From the NCBI GenBank assembly GCA_963205455.1, contig CAUJJL010000045.1:1-64000 (forward strand): a DNA stretch of 64,000 bases, given 5' to 3'. Below, piece by piece: positions 18,463 through 27,005 of the stretch (within the stretch, counting starts at the first letter, position 1; each line of letters opens with the position of its first letter). The translations under genes were made by a program, and so were the position numbers. The notes beneath the pieces were generated by a model. The model did no database searches and was not told where the DNA came from. It saw only the letters and a program-made list of their open reading frames with translations. This DNA comes from Verrucomicrobiota bacterium (GTDB lineage: Bacteria > Verrucomicrobiota > Verrucomicrobiia > Opitutales > Opitutaceae).

Positions 18463-20028
18463 GTGAGCCTCGCTCCCCTCGATCTCGCTGTCATCGCGCT
18501 GTACTTCGTCCTCATCGGCACGATTGGCTTCTACGTCTCCCGCGGCAGGAAGACCGCGGAGAAATTTTTTGTCGCCGGACGCAGCATCCCCATGTGGGCG
18601 GTCGCGTTTACGATCATGGCGACTATCATCGGCACCGGCACGATCGTCGGCCACCCGGGCACCGCTTACCAGATAGGGCTCGTGCTGCTGATTCCCCACA
18701 TGACCGTGCCCATCGTGCTCCTCGTGGTTGCGCGGATCGTGGTGCCCTTCTACCGCCGCGTCGTGCGCATGAGCGCCTATGAATACATTGGCGAACGCTT
18801 TGGACTCGGCGGCCGTTTCTACACCTCGTTCGGTTTCCTTGCCGACCGCATCTTCGATCTCGGCGTCACGCTGCTCACGACAGCGCTCGCCGTAAATGTG
18901 CTCACGGGATGGGACCTCCAATCCGTCATTCTCGGTGTCGGGCTCTTCACGATCTTCTACACGATGATCGGAGGTGTCGTGGCCGTGGTCTGGACCGACG
19001 TCGTTCAGGGCATCATCCTGATTGCCGGCGGCGTCTTCATTCTCTTCCGCATCCTTCTGGCCCCGGAGGCAGGAGCACCGTTTGCAGTCGTCGCAGAGAC
19101 CTACCGCCAGGGAAAACTCACCCTCGGCATCAGCGGTTTTTCCTGGGACGTGCTTTTTTCGACCCACAACAATACGATGTGGCTTTTTATCCTCGCCTAC
19201 GCGGTGCAATGGACACGGCGCTACTCGACCGATCAGCACATCGTTCAACGCTACCTTGTGGCAAAGGACGACCGCTCCGCCAGCCGAGCGGCGTTTGTCA
19301 GCGCTGTCATCTGCCTGCCCATCTTTGCCATGTTCATGTTCGCAGGCGCATGTCTCAACGGATTCTTCACCCTCGGCCACCTGCCTCCGCCGCCTATGCC
19401 CGACAGCGCGATGCCGTTTTTTCTGGCGAACTACATGCCCGTCGGCCTGCTCGGACTCGTGGTCGCCGCAGTTCTCGCCGCTGCCATGTCCACGGTCAGC
19501 GCTGACCTGAGCAGCGTGGCCACGGTGTTGACAACCGACTATTTCCTGTTCCTCAAACCCGGGGCTGCGGACAAGGCGCAGGTGCTCTGCGGGCGCATCA
19601 TGGTCGTGATCGGCGGCTCGCTGACAATCCTCGTCGCCTGGTTGCTGCTGCCGAAGGAGGGATCGGCGCCGTTGATGGAACGTGTGGTCACCATCGGCTC
19701 GATTCTCGCCGGTGGAACGCTGGGACTTTTCTGCCTGGGCTTCTTTACCCGCACGGCAACACGTCGCGGCTGCTACATCGGCGTGGCTGTGTGCCTGCTG
19801 TACACGATCTGGGCGATCCTCACCGAACCGGGCGGCCGCGTGATCGACGCGGGTCGCTTCAATTTTCCGCTGAATCCATTGCTCATAGGCGTCATCGGCC
19901 ACCTGATCCTTTTCGGAACAGGCTGGATAGCGAGCAGGCTGCTCGGCGGCTACGTCCCCGCCGACGTCGAACGCCTCACCTACTGGAGCATGCGCCCCGC
20001 GAAAGCCCCACCGGCCGTCGCAGCATGA
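18463..20028 (+). CDS. Sodium:solute symporter (SSS family)
   Basis: 521 residues with a GTG start at 18463; no ATG is available near the first membrane helix. About 13 hydrophobic segments. SSS features: YFVLIGTIGFYVSRGRKTAE (TM1 and the first loop with RGRKTAEKFFVAGR), the GTGTIVGHPGTAYQIG region, MSAYEYIGERFG, and MSTVSADLSSVATVL matching the family's Na-site Ser-rich helix. It probably imports a monosaccharide or acid sugar with sodium. It overlaps the following sulfatase by 4 bases (ATGA), so they are translationally coupled. Confidence 0.92.
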   Translation: MSLAPLDLAVIALYFVLIGTIGFYVSRGRKTAEKFFVAGRSIPMWAVAFTIMATIIGTGTIVGHPGTAYQIGLVLLIPHMTVPIVLLVVARIVVPFYRRVVRMSAYEYIGERFGLGGRFYTSFGFLADRIFDLGVTLLTTALAVNVLTGWDLQSVILGVGLFTIFYTMIGGVVAVVWTDVVQGIILIAGGVFILFRILLAPEAGAPFAVVAETYRQGKLTLGISGFSWDVLFSTHNNTMWLFILAYAVQWTRRYSTDQHIVQRYLVAKDDRSASRAAFVSAVICLPIFAMFMFAGACLNGFFTLGHLPPPPMPDSAMPFFLANYMPVGLLGLVVAAVLAAAMSTVSADLSSVATVLTTDYFLFLKPGAADKAQVLCGRIMVVIGGSLTILVAWLLLPKEGSAPLMERVVTIGSILAGGTLGLFCLGFFTRTATRRGCYIGVAVCLLYTIWAILTEPGGRVIDAGRFNFPLNPLLIGVIGHLILFGTGWIASRLLGGYVPADVERLTYWSMRPAKAPPAVAA

Positions 20029-21389
20029 ATTCACCTCTCAACATCCTGGTCGTCATAGCGGATGACATGGGCGTCCATCAGTTGGGCTGCTACGGCAGTT
20101 CCTTCTACGAAACTCCCCACCTTGACCTCCTCGCCGCCGGTGGCGCGCGTTTCGCCACCGCCTACAGCACGAGTCCCGTTTGCTCGCCGGCGCGCGCTTC
20201 ACTCTACACCGGCCTTCACCCGGCGCGCCTGCACCTCACGAATTACATCCCGGGCACGGAACCGGCCAATCCCCGGCTCATCACGCCCGCCTGGCGGCCC
20301 TATCTGCCCGTCGAGGTGCCCACGCTCGGCGATGTCTTCAAGAAGAACGGCTATGCCACAGGCCATTTCGGCAAATGGCATTTCGCGCACGACTACAACT
20401 ATCATCCCGGCAGACCGACCGACCCTGAATCGCAGGGATTCGACAGCGTGCTCGTCACGCGCAAACCCTCTTCGCGTGCCGATGCCGAGCACGACGCGCA
20501 CCACGTCGAGCGGTTGACCGACGCGGCGATCGATTTCATCGGCACGCCCCGGACGAAGCCGTTTCTGTGCATCGTTGCGCATAACACCCTCCATCGTCCG
20601 GAACTCGCCCCTGCCGACCTGATTGCACGCTATGCCTCAAAACCCGGCGCCGACCACGCCCACGAACGCCCCGTCGTTGCAGCCATGGTCGAGCAGCTCG
20701 ACCGCAGCATAGGACGCCTGCTCGCTGCGCTCAGAAGCCATGGACTCGAACGCAACACGCTCGTGGTCTTCACCTCCGACCACGGAGCTTTCGGACGCAG
20801 CCAAGACTGCAAGCCGCTCCGCGGAGCCAAGGCCGATCTCTATGAAGGCGGCGTGCGTGTCCCTCTCATCTACTCGCTGCCGCCCCGGATCGCGCCTCAG
20901 GTACGCAACGAACCAGTCGCAGGAACCGACTTTTTCTCCACCGCACTCGATTTGGCTGGACTCGCCGCACCCGAGAATGTCGACGGCCGCAGCGTCGCCC
21001 CGGCCCTGCTCGACCCAGCCGCCAAGCTCGCGCCTGCCGCGGAGTTGTGCTGGCACTTTCCCCACTACCACCACCTCGGACTCGCACCTTCCGGCGCCAT
21101 CCGCGTCGGTCGGTACAAACTCATCGAATGGTTCGATCGATCGATCGGCGGAGCGCAGGACGGTCCGGCTTTTGAACTTTACGATCTCGAGTCCGATCCA
21201 TCCGAGCAGCACAACCTTGCCGCACAGGAGCCCGCCAGGACCTCCGAACTTGCGGCACGCCTCCGAAACTGGCGACGCGAGGTCGGCGCGCAGGAGATGA
21301 CGCGAAACCCCGCCTTTGATCCCGCGCTTGGCGCTGACATGGCGCCTCCGCCGCCCGGCGATCCCGGCAATCCCTACTCCTCCCATTGA
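20025..21389 (+). CDS. Type I sulfatase without signal peptide
   Basis: 454 residues from ATG 20025, overlapping the symporter stop by ATGA. It starts MNSPLNILVVIADDMG with no leader, so it should act in the cytoplasm on a sulfated sugar brought in by the symporter. Formylglycine motif CSPAR (Cys53), GHFGKWHF, second metal site FTSDHGAFG, then RVGRYKLIEWFD and ELYDLESDPSEQHNLA. It is related to the secreted sulfatase at 10483 (shared LHLTNYIPG, DPESQGFD, HFPHYHHLG). No maturation enzyme is in the window. Confidence 0.92.
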   Translation: MNSPLNILVVIADDMGVHQLGCYGSSFYETPHLDLLAAGGARFATAYSTSPVCSPARASLYTGLHPARLHLTNYIPGTEPANPRLITPAWRPYLPVEVPTLGDVFKKNGYATGHFGKWHFAHDYNYHPGRPTDPESQGFDSVLVTRKPSSRADAEHDAHHVERLTDAAIDFIGTPRTKPFLCIVAHNTLHRPELAPADLIARYASKPGADHAHERPVVAAMVEQLDRSIGRLLAALRSHGLERNTLVVFTSDHGAFGRSQDCKPLRGAKADLYEGGVRVPLIYSLPPRIAPQVRNEPVAGTDFFSTALDLAGLAAPENVDGRSVAPALLDPAAKLAPAAELCWHFPHYHHLGLAPSGAIRVGRYKLIEWFDRSIGGAQDGPAFELYDLESDPSEQHNLAAQEPARTSELAARLRNWRREVGAQEMTRNPAFDPALGADMAPPPPGDPGNPYSSH

Positions 21390-22531
21390 ATACGGTCATT
21401 CTCCAACAACCCAAGCGCCTGCTGCTCGGCAGCGGTTGCATCCAGCAAAGTCCTGCCGAGTTCCAGCTTTCCGGCTGGAAACGGCTCTTTGTCGTTTCAA
21501 GTCCGCAGGTGGCAGCCGCACAGGACGGCCTCTTTGAGACCTGGAGGTCCGCCGGGCTTCACGTGGACCTTTTTGAAGGCATCGACCGCGAACCCGAGGT
21601 CGCGCTCTTTAACCAGGTGCTCACGGCCGCGCGTGACGCCCGGCCCGATGTCATCATCGGCCTCGGCGGCGGCAGTCCGATCGATGTGGCAAAACTCGTG
21701 GCTGCCATCCTCGACGGCGCACAGTCGATCCGCGAGATTTTCGGCATCGGCCTGCTCAAGCGGCGCGCCGCTCCACTGGTGTGCATCCCGACCACAGCCG
21801 GCACCGGCGCAGATGTTTCGCCCAATGCCATTCTCCTGGTCGAAGAGGAACGACTCAAGAAGGGCATCGTCAGCCCGCACCTTGTGGCGGACCTGGCCAT
21901 CTGCGACCCGGACCTGACGATGTCGATGCCGCCGGCCGTCACTGCCGCCACGGGCATCGACGCGCTCGTCCATTGCATGGAGGCGTACGCGAACAGGTTC
22001 GCCCATCCGGCAGTCGACGTCTATGCGCTCGAAGGCATCCGACGCATCGGTCGCAGCATCGAGACCGCCGTGCGAAACGGCTCCGATCGCAACGCACGCG
22101 CGGACGTCATGCTCGGCGCTCTCTATGGAGGACTTTGCCTCGGCCCGGTTAACACCGCCGCTGTGCACGCGCTCTCCTATCCCCTCGGTGGCGAGTACCG
22201 GATCGCCCACGGCGTGGCCAACTCGCTGCTCATGCCTCATGTCTTCCGATTCAACCTGCCCGCGATGCCGGAGCGCTACGCGGAAATCGCCCTTGCACTT
22301 GGATGCAGCGCCCACGGGTCTCCGGGTGCGACCGCTGAGGCGGGCCTGCAGCGCCTTGTGGCAATGTCGCTCGCCTGCGGCATTCCCCAGCGCCTCCGCG
22401 ACGTCGGCATTCCGGAGACAGACCTGCCGCGCCTCGCGCAGGAGGCGATGAAAGTCACACGCCTTCTGAAAAACAATCCACGAGAACTCACCCCTTCCGA
22501 CGCCGAACAGATCTACCGCGCCGCGTACTGA
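21386..22531 (+). CDS. Iron-containing alcohol dehydrogenase
   Basis: 381 residues with a TTG start at 21386 that overlaps the sulfatase stop (TTGA); no ATG lies near the conserved PKRLLLGSGC start. NAD(P) site GLGGGSPIDVAKLVAAI, then CIPTTAGTGADVSPNAIL, and metal ligands Asp and His in GIDALVHCMEAY plus His residues in AAVHALSYPLGG and RIAHGVANSLLMP. Group III (Fe) dehydrogenases oxidise alcohols or reduce aldehydes; in acid-sugar pathways they handle products such as lactaldehyde or glycolaldehyde, or hydroxy-acid substrates. The exact substrate here is unknown. It is cytoplasmic and is followed after 11 bases by the aldolase gene. Confidence 0.9.
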   Translation: MNTVILQQPKRLLLGSGCIQQSPAEFQLSGWKRLFVVSSPQVAAAQDGLFETWRSAGLHVDLFEGIDREPEVALFNQVLTAARDARPDVIIGLGGGSPIDVAKLVAAILDGAQSIREIFGIGLLKRRAAPLVCIPTTAGTGADVSPNAILLVEEERLKKGIVSPHLVADLAICDPDLTMSMPPAVTAATGIDALVHCMEAYANRFAHPAVDVYALEGIRRIGRSIETAVRNGSDRNARADVMLGALYGGLCLGPVNTAAVHALSYPLGGEYRIAHGVANSLLMPHVFRFNLPAMPERYAEIALALGCSAHGSPGATAEAGLQRLVAMSLACGIPQRLRDVGIPETDLPRLAQEAMKVTRLLKNNPRELTPSDAEQIYRAAY

Positions 22532-22542
22532 TTGATCTCAGA

Positions 22543-23481
22543 ATGACGAAGAAACTGACAACCCACGGACTGTCCCGCGCCCAACTTCGAGGCCACGTCA
22601 TCGTGCCGCTGCTCACCCCCTTCACCCGGGCGGGCGAAATCGACGAACCTGCGGTTGCGCGCATGCTCAACCACGTCATGGCAGGCGGCTGCCAGGGCAT
22701 CATGGTCGCAGGAACCACCGGCGAATTTGCATCGATGCCCATTCGGATGCGATTGCGCCTGATGGAACTCGCAGTCCGCGCCGCAAGCGGGCGCATGTTG
22801 ATCTTCGGTGGCATCGGCGACACAAGCCCGGCACATTCGATCGAACTGGGCCGCGAGTTCGTTCGCCTCGGCGCGCATGCCGTTGTAGGCAACCTGCCGT
22901 CGTACTATCCACTCACCCCGGAGATGATGGAGCGCTACTTCGTGCATGTCGCCGAAGCTGTTGGAGCACCGATGTACCTCTACAACATCCCACAGACCAC
23001 CAAACAAACCATCCCTCTTGAGGTGGTCGAACGCCTCTCACACCACCCTCTCGTCGCGGGCATCAAGGATTCCGAACCCGACGCCACACGTCAGGAAACT
23101 CTCGCGCGCCAGTACGGCGGACGCCCGGATTTCGCGGTGTTCTGTGGATCGATCGCCTTCACGAGCAAGTCCGTGCGCGCCGGTGCAGACGGCTGTGTTC
23201 CAGGCGCGGGCAACTTTGCGCCCTCCGACCTTCGCAATCTGATGATCCAGCTCTTCTCAGGCGACACCGCCCGAGGCGATGCCGCCCAGCAACGCGTCGA
23301 TTCCATCAACGCCACCTACCAGAAGGGCCGAACGCTCTCACAGGTTTTCATCGCCCTGAAGGCAATCATGGAAATTTACGGCCTCTGCTCGCGCGAGGTG
23401 CTCTCCCCCCTGATTCCCGCCAGCGACGCCGAGGTTTCCCAGATCCGTCTGGCCCTGCGCGATGCAGGGCTCATCCCGTGA
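22543..23481 (+). CDS. DapA/NanA-family (dihydrodipicolinate synthase-like) Schiff-base aldolase
   Basis: 312 residues, ATG 22543. TIM-barrel signatures: VIVPLLTPFTRAGEID, the pyruvate-binding GTTGEF, the catalytic Tyr in YLYNIPQTT and the Schiff-base Lys in VAGIKDSE. This family holds lyases and dehydratases for 2-keto-3-deoxy sugar acids and N-acetylneuraminate besides true DapA. The operon context (sulfatase, Fe-dehydrogenase, PdxA2-like, acid-sugar kinase) favours sugar-acid catabolism over lysine biosynthesis. It overlaps the next gene by 4 bases (GTGA). Confidence 0.9.
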   Translation: MTKKLTTHGLSRAQLRGHVIVPLLTPFTRAGEIDEPAVARMLNHVMAGGCQGIMVAGTTGEFASMPIRMRLRLMELAVRAASGRMLIFGGIGDTSPAHSIELGREFVRLGAHAVVGNLPSYYPLTPEMMERYFVHVAEAVGAPMYLYNIPQTTKQTIPLEVVERLSHHPLVAGIKDSEPDATRQETLARQYGGRPDFAVFCGSIAFTSKSVRAGADGCVPGAGNFAPSDLRNLMIQLFSGDTARGDAAQQRVDSINATYQKGRTLSQVFIALKAIMEIYGLCSREVLSPLIPASDAEVSQIRLALRDAGLIP

Positions 23482-24518
23482 ACACCATCCCCAAACCCAT
23501 TCTCGCCGTCACCCTAGGCGACCCCGCAGGCACCGGACCGGAGCTTCTGACAAAGGTCTTCTTGCTGCCCGAGGTCCGTAACGTCTGCCGGCCAGTGGTC
23601 ATCGGCGATGCCTCGGTGGTTTGCGCGGCGATCGCCATTACCCAGGCACCCGCGCAGGTTCGCGTGATCGCAAGTCCCTCCGACGCCACAGATTCCCCCT
23701 CCTTGATCGAGGTCGTCGATCTCGCAAACCTCGACGCCGCGAAACTGGTCCGCGGCAGGATCAATCCCGCGTGCGGCCAGGCAGCTTTCGAGTACATCAA
23801 GCGTGCGGTGGAACTCACGCTTGCGGAAAAGGCTCATGCCGTTGTCACGTCCGCGATCAACAAGGCGGCGCTGCATGCCGCGGGACATCACTACGACGGA
23901 CATACCGAATTGCTCTCCGAACTCTGCGGCCAGCCGAAAGTCACGATGATGCTCGTGGCCGACAATTTGCGCATCTGCCATGTCAGCACTCACGTCTCGC
24001 TACGCGAGGCAATCGAGCGCGCACGACCCGAACGCATCCTCTCCGTGATCGAGATCGCGCGAACTGGTGTGCAGGAACTCGGCATCGCCAATCCCCACAT
24101 CGCCGTCGCCGGCCTCAATCCGCATGCGGGTGAAGGCGGCCTCTTTGGCGACGAGGAAATCAAGTACATCTCGCCTGCCATCGAACAGGCGCGCGCACGC
24201 GGATGGAACGTCAGCGGGCCCTATGCAGGCGACACGGTTTTTTTCCGCACCCTGCAGGGTCAATTCGATTGCGCCATTGCGATGTACCACGACCAGGGCC
24301 ACGTCGCGGCCAAGATGCTCGGCATCTGGCGTGGGGTCAATGTGACCCTCGGGCTGCCCATCATCCGCACCTCCGTCGAGCATGGCACCGACTTCGACAA
24401 CGCTGGCACCGGCCGAGGTGACGCCCGGTCGCTCGTCCAGGCCCTCCTGCTCGCCGCAACCGTCGCCTCCAACCGTCTGCGCGCCACCGGATCCGCCGTC
24501 AAAAAAGTTGCCTCCTGA
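23478..24518 (+). CDS. PdxA2-like 4-phospho-aldonate dehydrogenase
   Basis: 346 residues with a GTG start at 23478 overlapping the previous stop. PdxA family: AVTLGDPAGTGPEL, metal His residues in HYDGHTELLSELCG, GLNPHAGEGGLFGDEE and MYHDQGHVAAKML. True PdxA acts in pyridoxal phosphate synthesis, but PdxA2 homologues oxidise and decarboxylate 4-phospho-D-threonate or -erythronate made by DUF1537 kinases. A DUF1537 gene lies two genes downstream in the same operon (29414), which strongly favours the PdxA2 role. It overlaps the next start by one base (TGATG). Confidence 0.88.
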   Translation: MNTIPKPILAVTLGDPAGTGPELLTKVFLLPEVRNVCRPVVIGDASVVCAAIAITQAPAQVRVIASPSDATDSPSLIEVVDLANLDAAKLVRGRINPACGQAAFEYIKRAVELTLAEKAHAVVTSAINKAALHAAGHHYDGHTELLSELCGQPKVTMMLVADNLRICHVSTHVSLREAIERARPERILSVIEIARTGVQELGIANPHIAVAGLNPHAGEGGLFGDEEIKYISPAIEQARARGWNVSGPYAGDTVFFRTLQGQFDCAIAMYHDQGHVAAKMLGIWRGVNVTLGLPIIRTSVEHGTDFDNAGTGRGDARSLVQALLLAATVASNRLRATGSAVKKVAS

Positions 24519-26992
24519 TGACGCCGGCTGCCCCAGCCCCGCTCTCCATTTTCCGCTGCGTTCGCTCCCTCATCGCAGCCGTGCTGCTCCTTGCGGTCGC
24601 CGCCCGCGGAGAGACCATAGCACTCTGGCTTTTCGACGAACAGGTGGGCGTTTATCCAAGCTCAATACTGAACGACGCTGGACCAAACGCCTATTTCCTC
24701 GTGCTCGGGCGCGGAGGCGAAATCACGAAGGGCAGATTCGGCAACGCCCTCCACCCGATCACACCGGGACCGTTCTCGCCGGTGTTCAAAGCCGGGCTTT
24801 CCAGCGCGGTCCGCGACGGCCTCGAAGCTCCTCCGAAAGCCGAAGGCCGCACAGTCGAGCCACTGAGTTGGCGGACTGCGACGTTTGCCGCCGGCTTCCT
24901 GAATGGCGACAAGCACCTGCGTCGCCAGGCATTCCCCTCACCCACGGATTCGCCTCTCAATATCGGCGCGACGGACTTCACGATCGAATTCTGGCTCAAG
25001 GCCGACACCACCGCATCCGGCGATGGTGTTGTTTTCGAACTCGGCTCAGGTCCGCGCGGTGAGAACGACGTCGTCACACGCCTCTCATTCTCTCCCGCCA
25101 AAGCCGCCTTCGAGTTTTCCAACCAGCCATCACGAACACACGTCACGCTTGCCAGCGATGCTGCCGCTCTGCGTTCAGGCACGTGGGTCCACTGCGCGGT
25201 GGTCTATGATTCCAGGAAGGGACTGCTTCGCCATTTCGCCAACGGCAGATCGCAGTCCGTGACCGCAGTGAGGCTCAAGGCGCTGCCCAAGGGCGACGAG
25301 GACTACTGGTCGATCGCCCGCGATGGCACCTGGCAGCAGCCGTTGCCGGGAGCAATCGATGAATTGCGACTGAGCGATCACCAGGCGTACGTCGCGGACT
25401 TCAAGCCGCCCGCAAGTTTTTCTCGCCTCCTGAATGGCGAACGTCAGGCGCATCCTCTGCTCGCAGGTCCGCCCCTGCTCTTTCCCGGCAACCACTCCCG
25501 GGCAGCCGTCATCGATCTCGGTTCGCGCCGCCATCTGTTTCTCGACGATGTGCTCCTCTCGGAAAGTCGCAATGTGACCTTTACTCCTCACCCAGCCCGC
25601 ATCGCCGAGCGAGTGCTCGAGGCATCCGGCTGGATCTCCGTGGTCGACGCGGGACCCGAGGACATCCGACTCTACGTGAACGGGCCGAGGGATTCCGTCG
25701 CGGTATTCACTTCGAAGGATGGAGTGAAATTCGTCGCACCGGATCTCGGACGCGAATTCGGCGGGAAGAGGAACATCGCGATCAAGGATCCCGCGACGGT
25801 CGGAAATGTGTTTATCGATCCCAACGGCCATGGCGATGAACGATGGAAACTCGTGAGCGGCCTCCGCCAGCGCGGCGGCATTTTCACCTACTCCTCCGCC
25901 GACGGATACACCTGGCTCCGCAACAATGCCGCCTCACTCCCGTTCTGGGCGGGCTCCGCGGAGAATGTCTTCTACGACGACCAGCGCCAGTGCTATGTCC
26001 TCCATCATCGCACCGATTACTACAGCCTGGCGAACGGCAGCACGGATCGGAAAATGCTGCTGATGGAGGCAACGGACCTGCTTCAACCCTGGCCCTTCCA
26101 ACCCGTCACACCCGCCGACACCCGGGCCGCACTGGAGAAAGGCATTCGTATCCAGGCGAAGGAACTCGATCCCTGGTGGCTCGACAACGGCCCGCTCGCT
26201 CCCGGCGGTTTCGGCCTCGAATATCCAATCGCTTTCGAGGCAGACCCCCGGCTCGATCCCGAGGGCACCGATGTCTACAACACCCGCGCACAGAAATATG
26301 CATGGGCCGAGGACGCCTACGTCGCGTTCCCATTGCTCTTCTTCCACTACCACACCGACGGTCCGCCGCAGCGACGCATCCTCGCGCGCGCGGATGAACA
26401 ACGCGGAACCGGACTGGTGGAGACACAACTCGCCGTCAGCCGCGACGGCCTGAATTGGAAGCGTTACCCGCGCCCGGCCTACGTCGGTGTGGGGGAAGTC
26501 GACGGATACGTGATGCGCCGTCCCTACACGGGCTACGGCATGGTCCGACGCGGTCGCGAAATCTGGCAGTATGCCTATACCCGATCGACTTACCACGATC
26601 CCTACCAAAGGGCCGCACAGCCGGATGTGATTCACCGGCTCGTGCAGCGCACCGATGGCTTCGTGTCGCTTGATGGCGCGTATACCGGTGGAGAGTTTGT
26701 CACCAAACCGTTCCGCTTCACCGGCAACCGCCTCGTGCTGAACGTGGACACAGAAGCCACCGGTTACCTCCAGCTTGGATTTGTCGACGAAAGGAACCAG
26801 CCGATTCCTGGGTTCAGCGTCGACGAAGGCATCTACGTCAACGGCGATGAAATCGACTATGAAGTCGAATGGCTGGCCAGGGACTTGAGACATCGCACAA
26901 AGGATCTCTCCGCACTTTCCGGGCAAACCGTGCGCCTCGTGGGGCGCATTCGTGGTGCATCACTTTATGCACTGCAGTTTGTCCGACGCTGA
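24518..26992 (+). CDS. Exported LamG + five-bladed-propeller-like protein (copy A)
   Basis: 824 residues from ATG 24518. Sec signal SLIAAVLLLAVAARG, then ETIALWLFDEQVGVYPS. Residues about 130-300 form a LamG/concanavalin-like domain (FTIEFWLKAD, WVHCAVVYDS, LPKGDEDYWSIARDG, GAIDELRLSD). After RRHLFLDDVLL comes a propeller-like part resembling GH32/GH43-type folds (FTSKDGVKF, ERWKLVSGLRQRG, VFYDDQRQCYVLHHRTDYY, ETQLAVSRDGLNWKRYPRPA, GMVRRGREIWQYAY), ending in a small beta domain (GYLQLGFVDERNQPIPGF). It has a tandem paralogue immediately downstream. No GH family can be assigned from sequence alone; a glycan-active or glycan-binding role is likely. Confidence 0.75.
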   Translation: MTPAAPAPLSIFRCVRSLIAAVLLLAVAARGETIALWLFDEQVGVYPSSILNDAGPNAYFLVLGRGGEITKGRFGNALHPITPGPFSPVFKAGLSSAVRDGLEAPPKAEGRTVEPLSWRTATFAAGFLNGDKHLRRQAFPSPTDSPLNIGATDFTIEFWLKADTTASGDGVVFELGSGPRGENDVVTRLSFSPAKAAFEFSNQPSRTHVTLASDAAALRSGTWVHCAVVYDSRKGLLRHFANGRSQSVTAVRLKALPKGDEDYWSIARDGTWQQPLPGAIDELRLSDHQAYVADFKPPASFSRLLNGERQAHPLLAGPPLLFPGNHSRAAVIDLGSRRHLFLDDVLLSESRNVTFTPHPARIAERVLEASGWISVVDAGPEDIRLYVNGPRDSVAVFTSKDGVKFVAPDLGREFGGKRNIAIKDPATVGNVFIDPNGHGDERWKLVSGLRQRGGIFTYSSADGYTWLRNNAASLPFWAGSAENVFYDDQRQCYVLHHRTDYYSLANGSTDRKMLLMEATDLLQPWPFQPVTPADTRAALEKGIRIQAKELDPWWLDNGPLAPGGFGLEYPIAFEADPRLDPEGTDVYNTRAQKYAWAEDAYVAFPLLFFHYHTDGPPQRRILARADEQRGTGLVETQLAVSRDGLNWKRYPRPAYVGVGEVDGYVMRRPYTGYGMVRRGREIWQYAYTRSTYHDPYQRAAQPDVIHRLVQRTDGFVSLDGAYTGGEFVTKPFRFTGNRLVLNVDTEATGYLQLGFVDERNQPIPGFSVDEGIYVNGDEIDYEVEWLARDLRHRTKDLSALSGQTVRLVGRIRGASLYALQFVRR

Positions 26993-27005
26993 TCGGTTAA
27001 AATTC

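Noticed and set aside
22543-23481. DapA-type protein as lysine-biosynthesis dihydrodipicolinate synthase
   Set aside because: All neighbours are catabolic sugar-acid or glycan genes; the family motif alone does not separate the functions.
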